Counted from the first letter of the stretch, positions 13,693 to 25,048 are shown. The stretch is DNA of 64,000 bases from Hypholoma sublateritium FD-334 SS-4 (GCA_000827495.1 KN817529.1:248001-312000); one strand, 5' to 3'. The notes: a model not told the origin generated them from the letters alone. Program-made: numbers and translations.

Positions 13693-14243
13693 GGTGAAGC
13701 GAGACACAACAACTCGCGTCTGAACATTTCATTATATGTAAAGTCGAACCTCCAAGAGATTACCGGTTGTTGACACGTAGCCATCAATCACCGAAGCCTG
13801 AAACTGACGGAGAGCATATGGTGAGAGAAAAGTTGCCTGTTTAAAAAAAGGTTTGTGCCTTCTTTATGGCGGTTATCCGGCAAAACACAGAATTTAACCC
13901 TCCATGTGATCTCGTTTGACCACCTACGAGGCTGGAAAAGCGGTGACCGGACTCATCTAGGTTCGTCAGAGCGCGGTTGGCGGTCCACCGGTGTGGAGTT
14001 CTCTGTCGTTCCCAACTTCCTCGACTGCGCTCAAATGGCGATGCCATACCGTGTGAGAAGGACCCAAGTTCATTGTCGCCTAAAATATCTCTCCGTCGAC
14101 AACCCATCGATGTCAACGGCGCAGTTAAGTAACGATAAATTGAATGATATACAAAGGCCAAGTATAATCAGAGCACAATCAACCAATAAAAAGGAGATCC
14201 CGCTCAATAAAAATTCTCGTTTATCTTTCATTTCTTTGTCTTT
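13693..14243. promoter_or_regulatory. Spacer and promoter of chitinase 1
   Basis: 551 bp between the stop of the upstream chitinase (14244) and the start of the downstream one (13692), both on the minus strand. It must carry the terminator of one and the promoter of the other. Frames read here have no domain. Confidence 0.4.
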
Positions 14244-16729
14244 TCAAAACCGGAAGGCACGGGATCTGCGGGAAGGAATCGTTGCATTGTTTGCTTGAGT
14301 CGGTGTAGCAGTATCTTGAGTATCTGCCACAGTCTTCGCGGCCTGCTGTGTCGTACACGGACCGTTGTCGGCCCAGTCACCGGAAACACCTGAGCGACAG
14401 CGAAGTGCTTAGACGGAAAGACGAAAGGGTATGTGTATTTATATATGACATACCTCCTGGTACGTCTGCCTCTGACCACCAGTTTGCCGTCCACAAGTGA
14501 GAGCTTCCATTCTGTCAGCTGGCATGCTCAAGAGATTCTGGAAATAAATAACGGCTTACTTATATACAACCTGAGAACCGCCAACGTATGCAACGGCACT
14601 CGACCATGCTGCCACTCCACCGCAGTTCCCACCGCTTGTGGGCGTTGGGATTGTGGTAGATGCCGTCGTGGTTTTAGCTGTAGTGGATGAAGTGGTCGAC
14701 TGCGTTGACGTAGATTTAACTGTAGTTGAGGCACTGCTTGTCGAACTTGTGGACGTTGGCTTGGGTGTAGAGGTTGAACTTGAACTTGGAAGGGCAGCTC
14801 CTCCACATGCACTGACTGAACACACAATTCAACGGTCACGAATTTGAAATCAGCAAAATGGACTTACTTGCGCTCCAATCGCTGTTGGCGTTTCCGGCAG
14901 GTTGGGATGACGCAGACCACTTCGCCTATAAAAAAGTATGAATACCTGTGTTTGATTATTCGGATTAAACCATTCTAACCTCCCAAATGTATCTAGGTCA
15001 TTTCTTGTTAGATGCGGCCTGGCATGGCAAGTATATGAACATACCCTCCAAAAGATACATTAGCGCCGCCTGCATAAGTGGTACCCGAAGACCACGCTGG
15101 GGCACTGCAAGCAGGGAACGTAAAACCAGTTCCTCCAGCCGCTGAAAGAGCGTTCTTGATTGCCAAATCATAACGGTTGTTGGCTGGTTATAACCCATTG
15201 AAAACACTCTCCAATGCAGTGGAAATTGAACAGCACACACCGTAAGCTTGAGATTCGTCCCAGAGCATGACGCCGCCGAAGGACGGGAAGCTCTTACGCA
15301 TCTGGACTGCTATGCTGCTGAGAGTGGAAATCGATACATAACCGGAGCCCGCTGCCGAAGTTGAGGCTGGCGCCCCAATGTATACTTTTGTATTGGGATT
15401 GGGGCTTGTAGTACGAGCCCATTCATCCCTTTTAAACTTGTGAGTGATGCATTCGGGGAAAAAGAGATAAAGTGCGAACCAGATCCCGAAGTTCCAATTC
15501 TACATATGTGAGCAATTAAGAGTGGCCACACACACAACAAGAAAGAAACCTTACATTAGCCTGGCCAAATGATTGCAAACCACAAAAGTTATTGTAGAAT
15601 CTAGGAGGGATTAATTTCAGCCTGGTTAAGATGCTTTTCCCATCGCACGTACTGGACTTGAGAAATAAAATGGCGGATCAGCGAGTTATCAGATTCAAGT
15701 TACATGGCTACACACCGTAGATTGCATCAAAGTTTGCCGCGTTCAAAACACTACCGAGGTTAGCATCGGGGAAGACGCATTGAGGAGCTGCAGTAACGTA
15801 GTATCTGTGAATATTCGGAAACGTCGTTAGAGATGGTCCGATGGTACGTGCCAAATCTTACTTCTTGGATGCACCGGCAGAGAGAGAGCGTATCTCATTG
15901 ACGAATGAATCGTAGAATTGTGAACCACCTCCTTCGATGTCGAGATCAATTCTAATAGAAAGACCTATGAGATCAAGGCAAAGGGACACTGAAATCATGC
16001 CAACTTACCCGTCTAGAACCGCAGTTCCAAATGGGCGAGTCGAAGAAGTTCCACCAAGGAGTAAATTCCATATTGTCTGGGCAAAAGTAGTGGCTTGCGA
16101 AGCTGATGTAAACCCGACAGCACCTGTTGCACCTCCCAAACTCATAGTGATGATTTTCCCCTTGGCCTGACATGCTGTTATATCCGAAGCAAGCGAAGAA
16201 CAGTTGGGAAGGGTGGTTCCCGGGAATGTAGCATTATCGGTAGGATTGCAGGTCTATGCATCGCAGTTAGAATTGTATGTGAAAGAGGAACATAATCTGA
16301 TTTACATTTGCAAGATTGAGAGATGGTAGGCCCCCGGTTCCAAAAAACACGTTCATGAAAGCGAGGGGAAATACATCGACTGCGTCATCCTGCGGGCACA
16401 CCATCATATTTAACAAGGGTCAAGGCGTGGCAATATTCCATGAAAACGCACATTGCAATAAAATGAGAGCCTTTGCTGCCAATCGGCGGTATTTGCAGTG
16501 TTGGTGGCGCCGTAGGAGTTCTGTCCCCAATATCTAAACAAAGACTGCTCAATCACCATTTGGTAATGATTTTCATGAACAATGCGCACACCGCGACCTT
16601 GACACTTATTCAGCAAGCGAAACCATGGAGAAATTTAGCATCGATACTCACATTATCAAATCGAGTGTTGTCGAAAGCCGACGCTCCCTGTGAGAGAATT
16701 CCAATAAGTAGAGCAGCAAAGAAAAACAT
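14244..16729 (-). CDS. Secreted GH18 chitinase with two CBM5/12-type chitin-binding modules
   Basis: Start at 16729 with signal peptide MFFFAALLIGILSQGASA. Exons then give RYWGQNSYGATNTANTADWQ, DDAVDVFPLAFMNVFFGTGG, IITMSLGGATGAVGF, the catalytic [39 protein letters not shown] and FGGVMLWDESQAY, a complete class III GH18 domain close to the gene at 11727-13692. Two chitin-binding modules follow: APAWSSGTTYAGGANVSFGG plus YIWEAKWSA, and after a Ser/Thr-rich linker VAAWSSAVAYVGGSQVVYK plus LWTANWWSEADVPG. The IWEAKW and LWTANWW aromatics are the binding-face residues of CBM5/12. The gene ends at TGA 14244. It has at least a dozen exons, including microexons of 4 and 13 nt (see findings). The exact junction of exons 1 and 2 is uncertain (16544 is the best-fitting acceptor). 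Confidence 0.9.
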
Positions 16730-17434
16730 CCTGGACCGATCGTCTGCGCTTGCTTGAAAGAAAGCGAGTCAAGCTAAATAGTTTTCGAGATAATCTCCCT
16801 AGAGGTAGTCGAGACGCAACCACATGGAATGCACCATGCGGAGGGTGAACAGAATCTCCTTTCATCTAGCCGCCATAAAGATGATCGTAGTAACATCGTG
16901 GCCTCAGCTCGCTTCAAGCGCACAAGAAAACGCTTTTAGAGAAAGTCCAGCGCGGAAGGAAGGTTTCTTCGTAGCGAAAAGAAGCTAGCCAGAAGCTTTG
17001 AAGTATCATGTGTACCTCATTTGAACCGTACAGGGCCTTTTGGTGTTGCTCAGTCTTGTGCCACCTCGCTCTGTATGACCATGATAAGCATGACGGACAT
17101 GTTCAGAACAGTTTGCTAGCCAGATACCACGTGTTGCTCTATCTCAACATGCGTCTAGGACATGTTCGGACATATCGTTGATTTTCCGAAGTTTCAGTCA
17201 AAGCAAGGTTTAAGTGCGTTGATTGCGCAGAAGACCTCGGAATCGGCATGGCTAAGAATAACGTTAGTACCATGGGTCACTCGCGAGCGTCCAAGAGAGC
17301 ATACCTCAAAGATGTAACCAACGCAGTTTGTGCAATATGGTCGAAACTAAATATAACGGTTCTATATATACTTGGATACGCACAATAGGAAATATAGAGA
17401 TACAGAGGAAGGCGTAAAAGTGTATCGTAAGATA
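16730..17434. promoter_or_regulatory. Promoter region of chitinase 2 / 3' flank of CK2 copy 1
   Basis: 705 bp with no gene-like frame. It contains the upstream region of the chitinase starting at 16729 and the 3' end of the kinase that stops at 17435. No specific site recognised. Confidence 0.4.
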
Positions 17435-18863
17435 TCAACCTGATGATGCAGAGTCACTTTCTCCGCCTGGTGCAGCAACAGGCGTTTCAGTGCGCACGGG
17501 GTCTGCGCGGTATTCTTAGTAGACATTGAAATCGAAATTTCAGACGCAAGACTCACCAAAGTATGCGTGTGCTTGAGCTTCACGGGCGGTGAGACGTTCT
17601 TGGTGGTCATAACGAAGTAATTTGTCCAGGAAATCAATAGCCTCATTGGAGATATATCTCTGATTCTCCGAGGTGATGTATCTTGTCCATGGTTTTCTTG
17701 GGTATCTGCCAACGAATAAGTCAGTGTTATTCCCCGGTCTTCGTAAATTCTTTACCTTCCAAGTAATTCATCATATTGCGGATCAAGACGGATATGGTAC
17801 TTGTCGATGTATGCATACAGTTCATCCGTTCCCAAAACTTTGGTGATTTTGACCAACTGATCATAATTGTCATGTCCATGGAAAAATGGCTCTTTGCGGA
17901 AAATCTGTGAAATTTTCATGCGTTAAGTAGTGCGAAAGCCAGTGATAAAAATATGCCATACCATGGAAGCGAACATGCAGCCATAGCTCCACATGTCCAG
18001 ACTGTAATCATATTCCTGGAAATCGACCAACAGCTCCGGGCCCTTGAAGTATCGTGATGCCACACGAACATTATATTCCGTCTTGGGATGATAAAATTCC
18101 GCAAGACCCCAGTCGATAAGTCGCAACTAGAACGGATTGCGGTTGAAACGAATGTGCAGGATTGTAAAGGAAGATGCTAACCTTGCGGTGTTCATGATCG
18201 ATCATTACATTGTGCGGTTTGACATCACGATGCATAATGCCCTTCGAGTGGCAGTAATCGAGTGCCTTGGGTGTAAAGTCAGCCCCACAATCAGGATCAG
18301 ACAAGTTAACATACCTTGAGGAGCTCAAACATGTAGAACCGGACATCGTGGTCTGTGAAACGTGGGTACAGAACCTTGAAGTCCACGTTGTGCACATATT
18401 CAGTGATTAGACTTGGAATCTTGGATGTTGGGTCGCGAACGACATCCAGTAGCGCAACGACATTGGGTCCGCCTGCGAGGTTCTGAAGGATTTTGATTTC
18501 TCTTTTAATCTTCTTCTTCTTAACTGGCTTCAACACCTTGATGATACATTTCTCTTCAGTGACAACGTTAATGCCTTCGAACACCTGCACGAGGCTTTCA
18601 GTAGGGGAATCGATGGCTGATAGGCAAAATCCAACGGACTTCAGAGTATTTTCCGCGCCCAACCTTTCGCACAATTTCATAGTGGTCTTGGGATCCCCAC
18701 TGGACTTGTAAATTGTCTGCAATATCCTTCTGAGTAAAAAAGCGCTGAAAGCGACAAAAAGGCATAAGTAAAATATCATACCGTATTCGTACCATGAAGG
18801 ACCCAGACGATTATTAACGTCGCAGTATACACGAGCAACAGACTTTGTTGCGGACCTGCCCAT
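17435..18863 (-). CDS. Casein kinase 2 alpha catalytic subunit, copy 1
   Basis: Eight exons (18863-18782, 18716-18640, 18584-18315, 18265-18182, 18126-17962, 17904-17756, 17705-17557, 17502-17435) sum exactly to 347 codons. Kinase motifs in order: [16 protein letters not shown]-terminus, Gly loop [10 protein letters not shown], catalytic Lys in CIIKVLKP, basic cluster [13 protein letters not shown] loop [18 protein letters not shown] metal site [12 protein letters not shown], activation segment [12 protein letters not shown], and the CK2-specific YPRKPW and [14 protein letters not shown]2 is a constitutive acidophilic Ser/Thr kinase that pairs with a beta subunit in nucleus and cytoplasm. The C-terminus is short ([20 protein letters not shown]). 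A paralogue of identical exon structure lies in opposite orientation at 20873. Both show [14 protein letters not shown] where most CK2 proteins have NTDFK, so this may be a divergent paralogue and not the organism's canonical CKA1. Confidence 0.93.
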
Positions 18864-19163
18864 CAGGGAATGTGTATGGTGAGGGAAGGCAACTTGCAGG
18901 GCGTTGTCGACGACAAAGAGGGCTCGGATGAAGAGCGAGATTACCTCTTTGGTTCCCACGCCGATCCCCTTTTATCATCCAATTGCGGTCACACTTAACC
19001 GAGACTGTCGAGCTTCCGCCCTTGACTTAAGCTAGCCTCGAAGGCTGGACACTATCTATGCAGGCACTCTCTATGTGAGGTTATCCTAACTCTTGACAAG
19101 GCCGAGGACGAGCCCAACACTCCCACTGGTGTATAATCAATCCCGGTTTGTCAATACCGCCAA
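18864..19163. promoter_or_regulatory. Shared divergent promoter, CK2 copy 1 / SET gene
   Basis: 300 bp between start codons on opposite strands. The part next to the kinase is still open upstream of its ATG, so the kinase frame alone does not fix that start; alignment of both kinase copies at MGRS does. No TATA or other element is clear. Confidence 0.4.
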
Positions 19164-19780
19164 ATGAACAACCAGCCCAGGCAGCCAGCACATTGGCCGC
19201 AAGGTCTGAAATATATTAATTCGTCGTGTTTTCACTCCTCGGTAATTCCATCTGTGAGGCGACATGTACAAGGATCCGAATCCAGTAAAACGCCAGGTTT
19301 GAGTAAGAAAATCCAAGGTCCGAAGGTCGCCATTCGCGCCATCGCAAACACTGCGCATCCTGCATGCGGGCAGTTCGGCCTCTTTGCCGCCCAACGAATT
19401 CCTCCCAAAACACTGATAATCGAGTACATCGGTGCGTATGTCGATCCCATGTATTTGAAATTTCTGAGCCATTAGCACATTTATTCATAGGCGAAATACA
19501 CTGCGACGAACGTCCAGAATCGGATTACGATCTATCGTTATACCGGTTCTCCGATGGCCTCAGCATCGGCATCGACGCCACCACTGTAGGAAATGAAGCC
19601 CGTTTTGTGAACGACTATCGAGGAATCGCCACCAAACCCAATGCCGCTTTTTCTGACGAAAAAGATGAAGGGGGTACACTAAGAATGATCATACGAAGTG
19701 GTGCTCAGGAAATTAAGAAAGGAGAAGAGATACTTGTCTCATATGGGAAGTCATGGTGGAGGGCTCGTTCAGAGACCTGA
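19164..19780 (+). CDS. Small SET-domain protein (putative lysine methyltransferase)
   Basis: Two exons (19164-19431 and 19491-19780, 59-nt GTGCGT..CATAG intron) sum to 185 residues. The second half is a SET domain: HPACGQFGLFAAQRIPPKTL (start strand), LIIEYIGEIHCDER, then NEARFVNDYRG in the position of the usual RFxNHS pseudoknot motif, and GEEILVSYGKSWW in the position of the ExxxDY motif. These contribute the S-adenosylmethionine and lysine-channel residues. No pre-SET or post-SET cysteine clusters and no other domain are present, so the protein is a minimal stand-alone SET enzyme; whether its substrate is a histone is unknown. It sits between two inverted CK2 alpha genes, divergent from the first (300 bp) and in the same direction as the second. 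Confidence 0.82.
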
Positions 19781-20872
19781 GACTGAGTAATCAAAGTTCG
19801 CATCTATTATTCCTGCCTCCGCATACAAGCGTTTATCTAACTCGCCTTCAGTACTAGGCATCTAGAGGTTCCAAGTTAGAAATTGTGATGCTTCAAACTT
19901 CAGGGCTGAGCATGCTCTGACTACTGCCCACAGCTTACCACCTCTTACGACATTTTACCTCTGCCCACCTTCACAATCAAACCGAAATCTCAAAGCCACT
20001 GGTCACCATCCCAAGTCATATCTATTGTTTTCTGAAGAGATTGCATGCTAAGAAAAACACGAATACCGTTATATTGCCGGGATGAACCCTACAACGCCGT
20101 GTATATCAAGTCAGCGGGCATGCACTACTACTAGGCTAAGTCACCGATTCGGACACTTCCTGTCAAGCTTCTTAGTCGACGGCGAAGTTTGGTTGCCGTT
20201 AGATTAGTGTTGAACCTTGAGCTCTATTATGGTCGCTTAAGTGGACAACCAGCAATTCATGAATAAGTACTATCATCTATACTTATGAAAGATCATACTT
20301 ACGATAGGCGACAAACGCAACGCGTTGAAACCAGGATTCGATCGCAAGCAATGGCCATCGGAGGGCCGACGCGAGAGAATCTCTATGATGCTATCTATGG
20401 CGTGGCAGATGAATTGAATGCGGCCAAAGATCGCGTTTCCGAATAAGTAAACGCGTCTACTAGTAGAAGGGATCCTAATTACGAGGCGCGTCAAGTAACA
20501 GGCACACGTGATACTACTTACGGGAATTTTTTCTATCAATATTTCACAAATATTTCATTTTTGGTTGCATCTCCGAGTCCCGACTCGATTCTCGAGCGCA
20601 TGGACGCGTCTGATCCTGTCTGATCGTGACTACTTAGTGATTATCAGAGGGTCTGGGAAGAGTCATGAAATTGTCTAATTTCTCTCACAAAAATCTCACT
20701 CATGTGGCCTGCTGTAACTTGCGCCAAACTTGGATTTTCGAGGCGTCACTCGCGCACTTGACTAATCACTCTCGGACCTGAAATCTCCGGTTTGGCCGCT
20801 CCTCCTCCTCAACCCTCTTGTCGTCCATCGACGACGCTCTACAGCCACATTACTTCACGTTCAGGTCCCCTG
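19781..20872. other. Intergenic interval upstream of CK2 copy 2
   Basis: 1.1 kb without a supported gene. Short frames such as the minus-strand one at 20273-20539 show no domain. The last 80 bp before 20873 are pyrimidine-rich and probably form the 5' leader of the kinase. Confidence 0.5.
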
Positions 20873-22307
20873 ATGGGCAGGTCTTCAACGAAGTCTGTTG
20901 CTCGCGTGTATTGCGATGTCAATAGTCGCTTGGGACCATCATGGCACGAACACGGTATGTTTACCTATCTATTCTGTGGGTTTCGATAAGTTTTCACTCG
21001 GAGATATTGTAGAGAATTTGCAGGTCCAATGGGGATCTCAAGACCATTATGAAATAGTGCGAAAAGTTGGACGGGGAAAGTACTCTGAAGTCAGTTAGAT
21101 ACTCTTTATCGGTTATCGAGACCCCTGCTGAATGATCAATCGCGTAGGTCTTCGAAGGTATCAACGTAGCTACCGAAGAACAGTGTATCATCAAGGTGTT
21201 AAAGCCGGTCAAAAAGAAGAAGATCAAAAGGGAAATCAAAATCCTTCAGAATCTCGTCGGCGGACCCAACATCATTACACTATTGGACGTCGTTCGCGAC
21301 CCAACATCCAAGGTCCCAAGTCTAATCACTGAATACGTACACAACGTGGACTTCAAAGTTCTGTACCCACGATTCACCGACCACGATGTGCGATTCTACA
21401 TGTTTGAGCTCCTCAAGGTTTGCCTATTCGCCCTGGCTTTAGTTCTGTTACTAACTCTCCATCCAAGGCCCTCGATTACTGCCACTCGAAGGGTATCATG
21501 CATCGTGATGTCAAACCTCACAACGTAATGATCGATCATGAACATCGCACGGTGAGCCTCTCATGTTGATATATGTTATTCAACAGAAATTTCATATTGT
21601 GATTGCAGTTACGACTCATTGATTGGGGTCTAGCAGAATTCTACCATCCCAAGATGGAATACAACGTCCGCGTAGCTTCACGTTGCTTCAAGGGACCAGA
21701 GCTGCTAGTCGACTTCCAGCAATACGACTACAGTTTGGATATGTGGAGTCTTGGTTGTATGTTTGCGTCGATGGTACGTTATATCTCTATCACTGGCACC
21801 CGTACAGACCCATATTCAACCTCGACAAGATTTTCCGCAAAGAACCATTCTTCCATGGACACGATAATTATGATCAATTGGTCAAAATCGCCAAAGTCTT
21901 AGGAACGGACGATTTGTATGCTTACATTGACAAATACGACATAGGTCTTGATCCGCAGTACGATGATATCCTTGGAAGGTAAAAAGCATGGGCGGCAGGC
22001 CTAAGGGACATTGATGCTGACGTATCGACGCACATAGATACCCAAGAAAACCATGGGCGAGGTTCATCACTTCGCAGAATCAAAGATATATTTCCAATGA
22101 GGCCATCGATTTCTTGGACAAGTTACTTCGTTATGACCACCAAGAACGTCTCACCGCGCGTGAAGCTCAGGCACACGCATACTTCGGTGAGTTAGGTATC
22201 CGAACTAACAATAAAAATTGTGTTAAGCATGCTTTGCAGATCCTGTTCGCACTGCAGCACCCCCTATTCGACCTGACCGAGAGAGCGATGCTACTGCGTC
22301 TGACTGA
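20873..22307 (+). CDS. Casein kinase 2 alpha catalytic subunit, copy 2
   Basis: Eight exons (20873-20954, 21013-21089, 21148-21417, 21468-21551, 21609-21773, 21830-21978, 22038-22186, 22240-22307) sum to 347 codons. Each exon has exactly the same length as in the inverted copy at 17435-18863, so the pair arose by DNA-level duplication, not retroposition. Gly loop [10 protein letters not shown], Lys in [11 protein letters not shown] loop [15 protein letters not shown] and DWG motif are all intact. Differences from copy 1 lie mostly at third codon positions. A notable change is [12 protein letters not shown], where copy 1 and CK2 in general have Tyr in place of Cys. The C-terminus is [16 protein letters not shown]. 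The exon at 21830 uses an AAG acceptor while a CAG lies 22 nt upstream, so mis-splicing is possible. It appears coding-competent; expression cannot be judged. Confidence 0.9.
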
Positions 22308-23336
22308 CACCTTTCACTATACTCCGACTCGTATCTCCCTTTTCGTACTGTCTCTCAAAGGCTTATATACGGAACCATTGCCTCAATTTCTCAGGTGTGT
22401 CATTTGAACTGTTCAAGCAATTTACTCTAACGTTACTCCAAGCCTATACATAAGCCGAATCCACAGTGTGTTACGCAGTACAACTCCCAGAACCTCGGAA
22501 AAACAAACAAGTGTCCGATGATGACTTGCGTGCATGCATTTCAAGACACGGAAATATGTGAGAAGACCCAACTGGCCGTTTTCAAGGATATATTTATTAT
22601 GCTCGGCATCTACAAAAGACTCGAAATCGTACCTTGAAATATCGCCAAAAAAGTGCGGACTGGGTCATCTCCAATGCTTGCTGGAATAGGGATGTGGGCA
22701 CTTACGGCTATAACGGCCTGACAAGCGCACGATGCCATCTCACTCCAATATATATTCGCATCCAGCGGGCGTTAAACAGATATATAGGCGTCGCTGGGGG
22801 GACGTTAGTGACGTCGTTTCGGGAAATCTAGGCTGCGCAGTGTTCTTAGTCAGAATCTACCCTGGTGTTGAGCTGAAGACTTGAATAAGGAAATTTTGGC
22901 GCCATAATTAAATAGTTGCGAACTGCCCGGAATGTTGTTTAAGGGCTAGCTCACTTGGCGACAGAGGAGCTGGACGGATGAATAGCTTTAGATGGTCACG
23001 ACTCGCAAGTGCAAAATGCTCCGTCCGGTATCTGCGAAGTATCTGCTTATCAGAGGCTTTCATAAGTCAAACAAATATTATTTTAATGCAATGTTAATGA
23101 AGGAAACACATATTTACTCACACTTCCGTATAATTCATATTGAAACAATTATTTGAACTGCAGAAATTGGTTCTGCGTAGGCGGTGACCAGGCTAGGCGC
23201 TGCGCGCTTTTGGGAAAGTATTTCCCAGGTGGGTCATATCACCAAGCAGGTGCAAATAGGTCGAAATTTGTCCCCGTGGCATCACCGGGCACCCTTTTTT
23301 CCCGTCCTATACTTCCTGGTTATCGTCACCTTTTCT
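22308..23336. other. Intergenic interval upstream of the DnaJ gene
   Basis: 1.0 kb between two plus-strand genes. Short frames only; no domain seen. It should hold the CK2 copy 2 terminator and the promoter of the gene at 23337. Confidence 0.45.
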
Positions 23337-25048
23337 ATGTCTTGCGGATTATCAAAAAAAGGGTTCTCTACCTTTCTGGCATTCAACTCCTGCGCTCGAC
23401 AATCCCTCAAAGTTCAATCTCGCACCCTTTGCTCCTACCGGTCACGATGTCTGCGCCTGAAGCCCGCGTCTTCTCCGCCACGACTGGTAGTTCAGAAGGT
23501 AAACCAGTTGTTCCTCATAAAATAACGCGAATTAGAAGCTTACGGTTGAAATAGCGCCATATACATGCCACAGCACCGTGCGGTGCTGCATCCAAGAATC
23601 CATATGAAGTTTTAGGTGTGAAGCCTGACGCAACGGCAGCCGAAATAAAAAAGACATACTTCGCAGTACGTGGTTTATGCTCTAGTTTAATCATAAAATC
23701 CTAATAAACCTAAAGCTTGCCCGTAAATATCACCCCGACACAAACCCGGATAAAGGCGCGCGAGACAAGTTCGTCGAGATTCAAGACGCGTATGACGTAT
23801 GTCCCTCAATTATTTACAGTAACGTATTGATTTTCAAGGGTATATGTAGATACTGAAAGATGAGCAAAAGCGAGCTGCATATGACCAATACGGCCCTGCT
23901 TCTCAGAGTCCTGGGTTCGACCCAAATGCATACCGTGCAGGTGGGCAGGGGTTCGGTGGCGGTGGAGGGTTCGGAGGATTCTCTTTTGGTGGTGGTGCAG
24001 GGAGGAATTCAGATCTATTCGACGATTTATTCGGTGCCTTTGCGACAGGAGGTCGAGGGAAAGGGAGCGTTCCTCGAGGTAGCGACATTGAAGCCACTAT
24101 AAATGTCAGTTTCCTCGAAGCTTGCAAAGGAACCAAAAAACAAGTGTCATATACGTCAATCGTTGACTGTGATCCATGCAAAGGCTCTGGTCTAAAGGAT
24201 GGCATGCAACGGACGACTTGCTCGGCTTGTAGAGGTACTGGCACCCGTACATTCGCTTTGGACAGCGGATTCCAGATGGCGAGCACATGCAGTAGTTGCC
24301 ATGGAACGGGTTCCACAGTCCCTAGAGGCGCTGAATGTAATTCCTGCAAAGGAATGGGGAAATTAAGGTCAAAGCAGACCACAACAGTCCAAGTTCCAAT
24401 CGGTGCGTTGTGTGTTTTCTTTACATGCCCAGTACTTACAGCAGAATTCTTCAGGTTCCGAGGAGGGTATGACCATTCGTATACCTGCCATGGGTGACGT
24501 CCCTTTGCAGGGTAGGGGAGTGAAAGGGGACCTCTTCGTGCGCCTCAAAGTTACGCCCTCGACTGTCTTCCACAGGCAAGGAGCCCAGCTCCACTTCACA
24601 GCCAAAATTCCGTTCCACAAAGCTCTTCTCGGCGGCATCGTGCGAGTGCCTACTTTGGATGGTGAAGTTGATGTCCGCATTCCGGGAGGAACGCAGCAAG
24701 GGGAAGAGATGGTCCTGAAAGGCCGCGGTGTATCCCATTTACATGGAAATGGTCATGGGGACCTCTTCGTGAAATTTGCCCTTCAGCTTCCTCGGTAAGC
24801 TACAGGCCATCAAATCCTGGACTATTCCCAAGTCAATTAAACGTATTTACAGTACCATGACGAAACGGCAACGAGAACTCCTTCAAGCTTATGCTAACGA
24901 CGTGGAAGGCGTTTCTCCAAGCAAGAACTCCAAAACGGAAACCCTTTCAGCTGAAAATGGTGAGGTTTATTTCAATCGTGATTTACCTTCCTTGGGCAGT
25001 TGGCTGGCCCAGGGATGGGCGATCCTGCGAAAGCGCCTTGGGCATTAA
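23337..25048 (+). CDS. mdj1: Mitochondrial type I DnaJ/Hsp40 co-chaperone (Mdj1-like)
   Basis: Six exons (23337-23498, 23555-23665, 23716-23796, 23850-24402, 24455-24794, 24853-25048) sum to 480 residues. The N-terminus [14 protein letters not shown] and following Arg-rich, acid-poor stretch is a mitochondrial presequence. The J domain starts at NPYEVLGV and contains HPD in [11 protein letters not shown] Gly/Phe-rich segment ([18 protein letters not shown]) follows, then four zinc-binding repeats [24 protein letters not shown] and CNSCKGMG, then the client-binding C-terminal domains with GDLFVRLKV and GDLFVKFAL. This is the full type I layout. The protein should stimulate matrix Hsp70 ATPase and hand over unfolded proteins. 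The last exon runs in frame through [17 protein letters not shown] to TAA; an internal GTGAGG at 24960 could mark an optional intron. Confidence 0.93.

Noticed and set aside
20300..20370. Possible tRNA (GATTCGATC resembles a T loop)
   Set aside because: No acceptor or anticodon stem could be formed around it on either strand.
20873..22307. CK2 copy 2 as a pseudogene
   Set aside because: All eight exons sum to an open 347-codon frame with every catalytic motif present.
23447..23554. Alternative start of the DnaJ gene at [14 protein letters not shown] in another frame
   Set aside because: It does not join in frame to the J-domain exon, whereas the 23337 start gives a mitochondrial presequence and a clean join.
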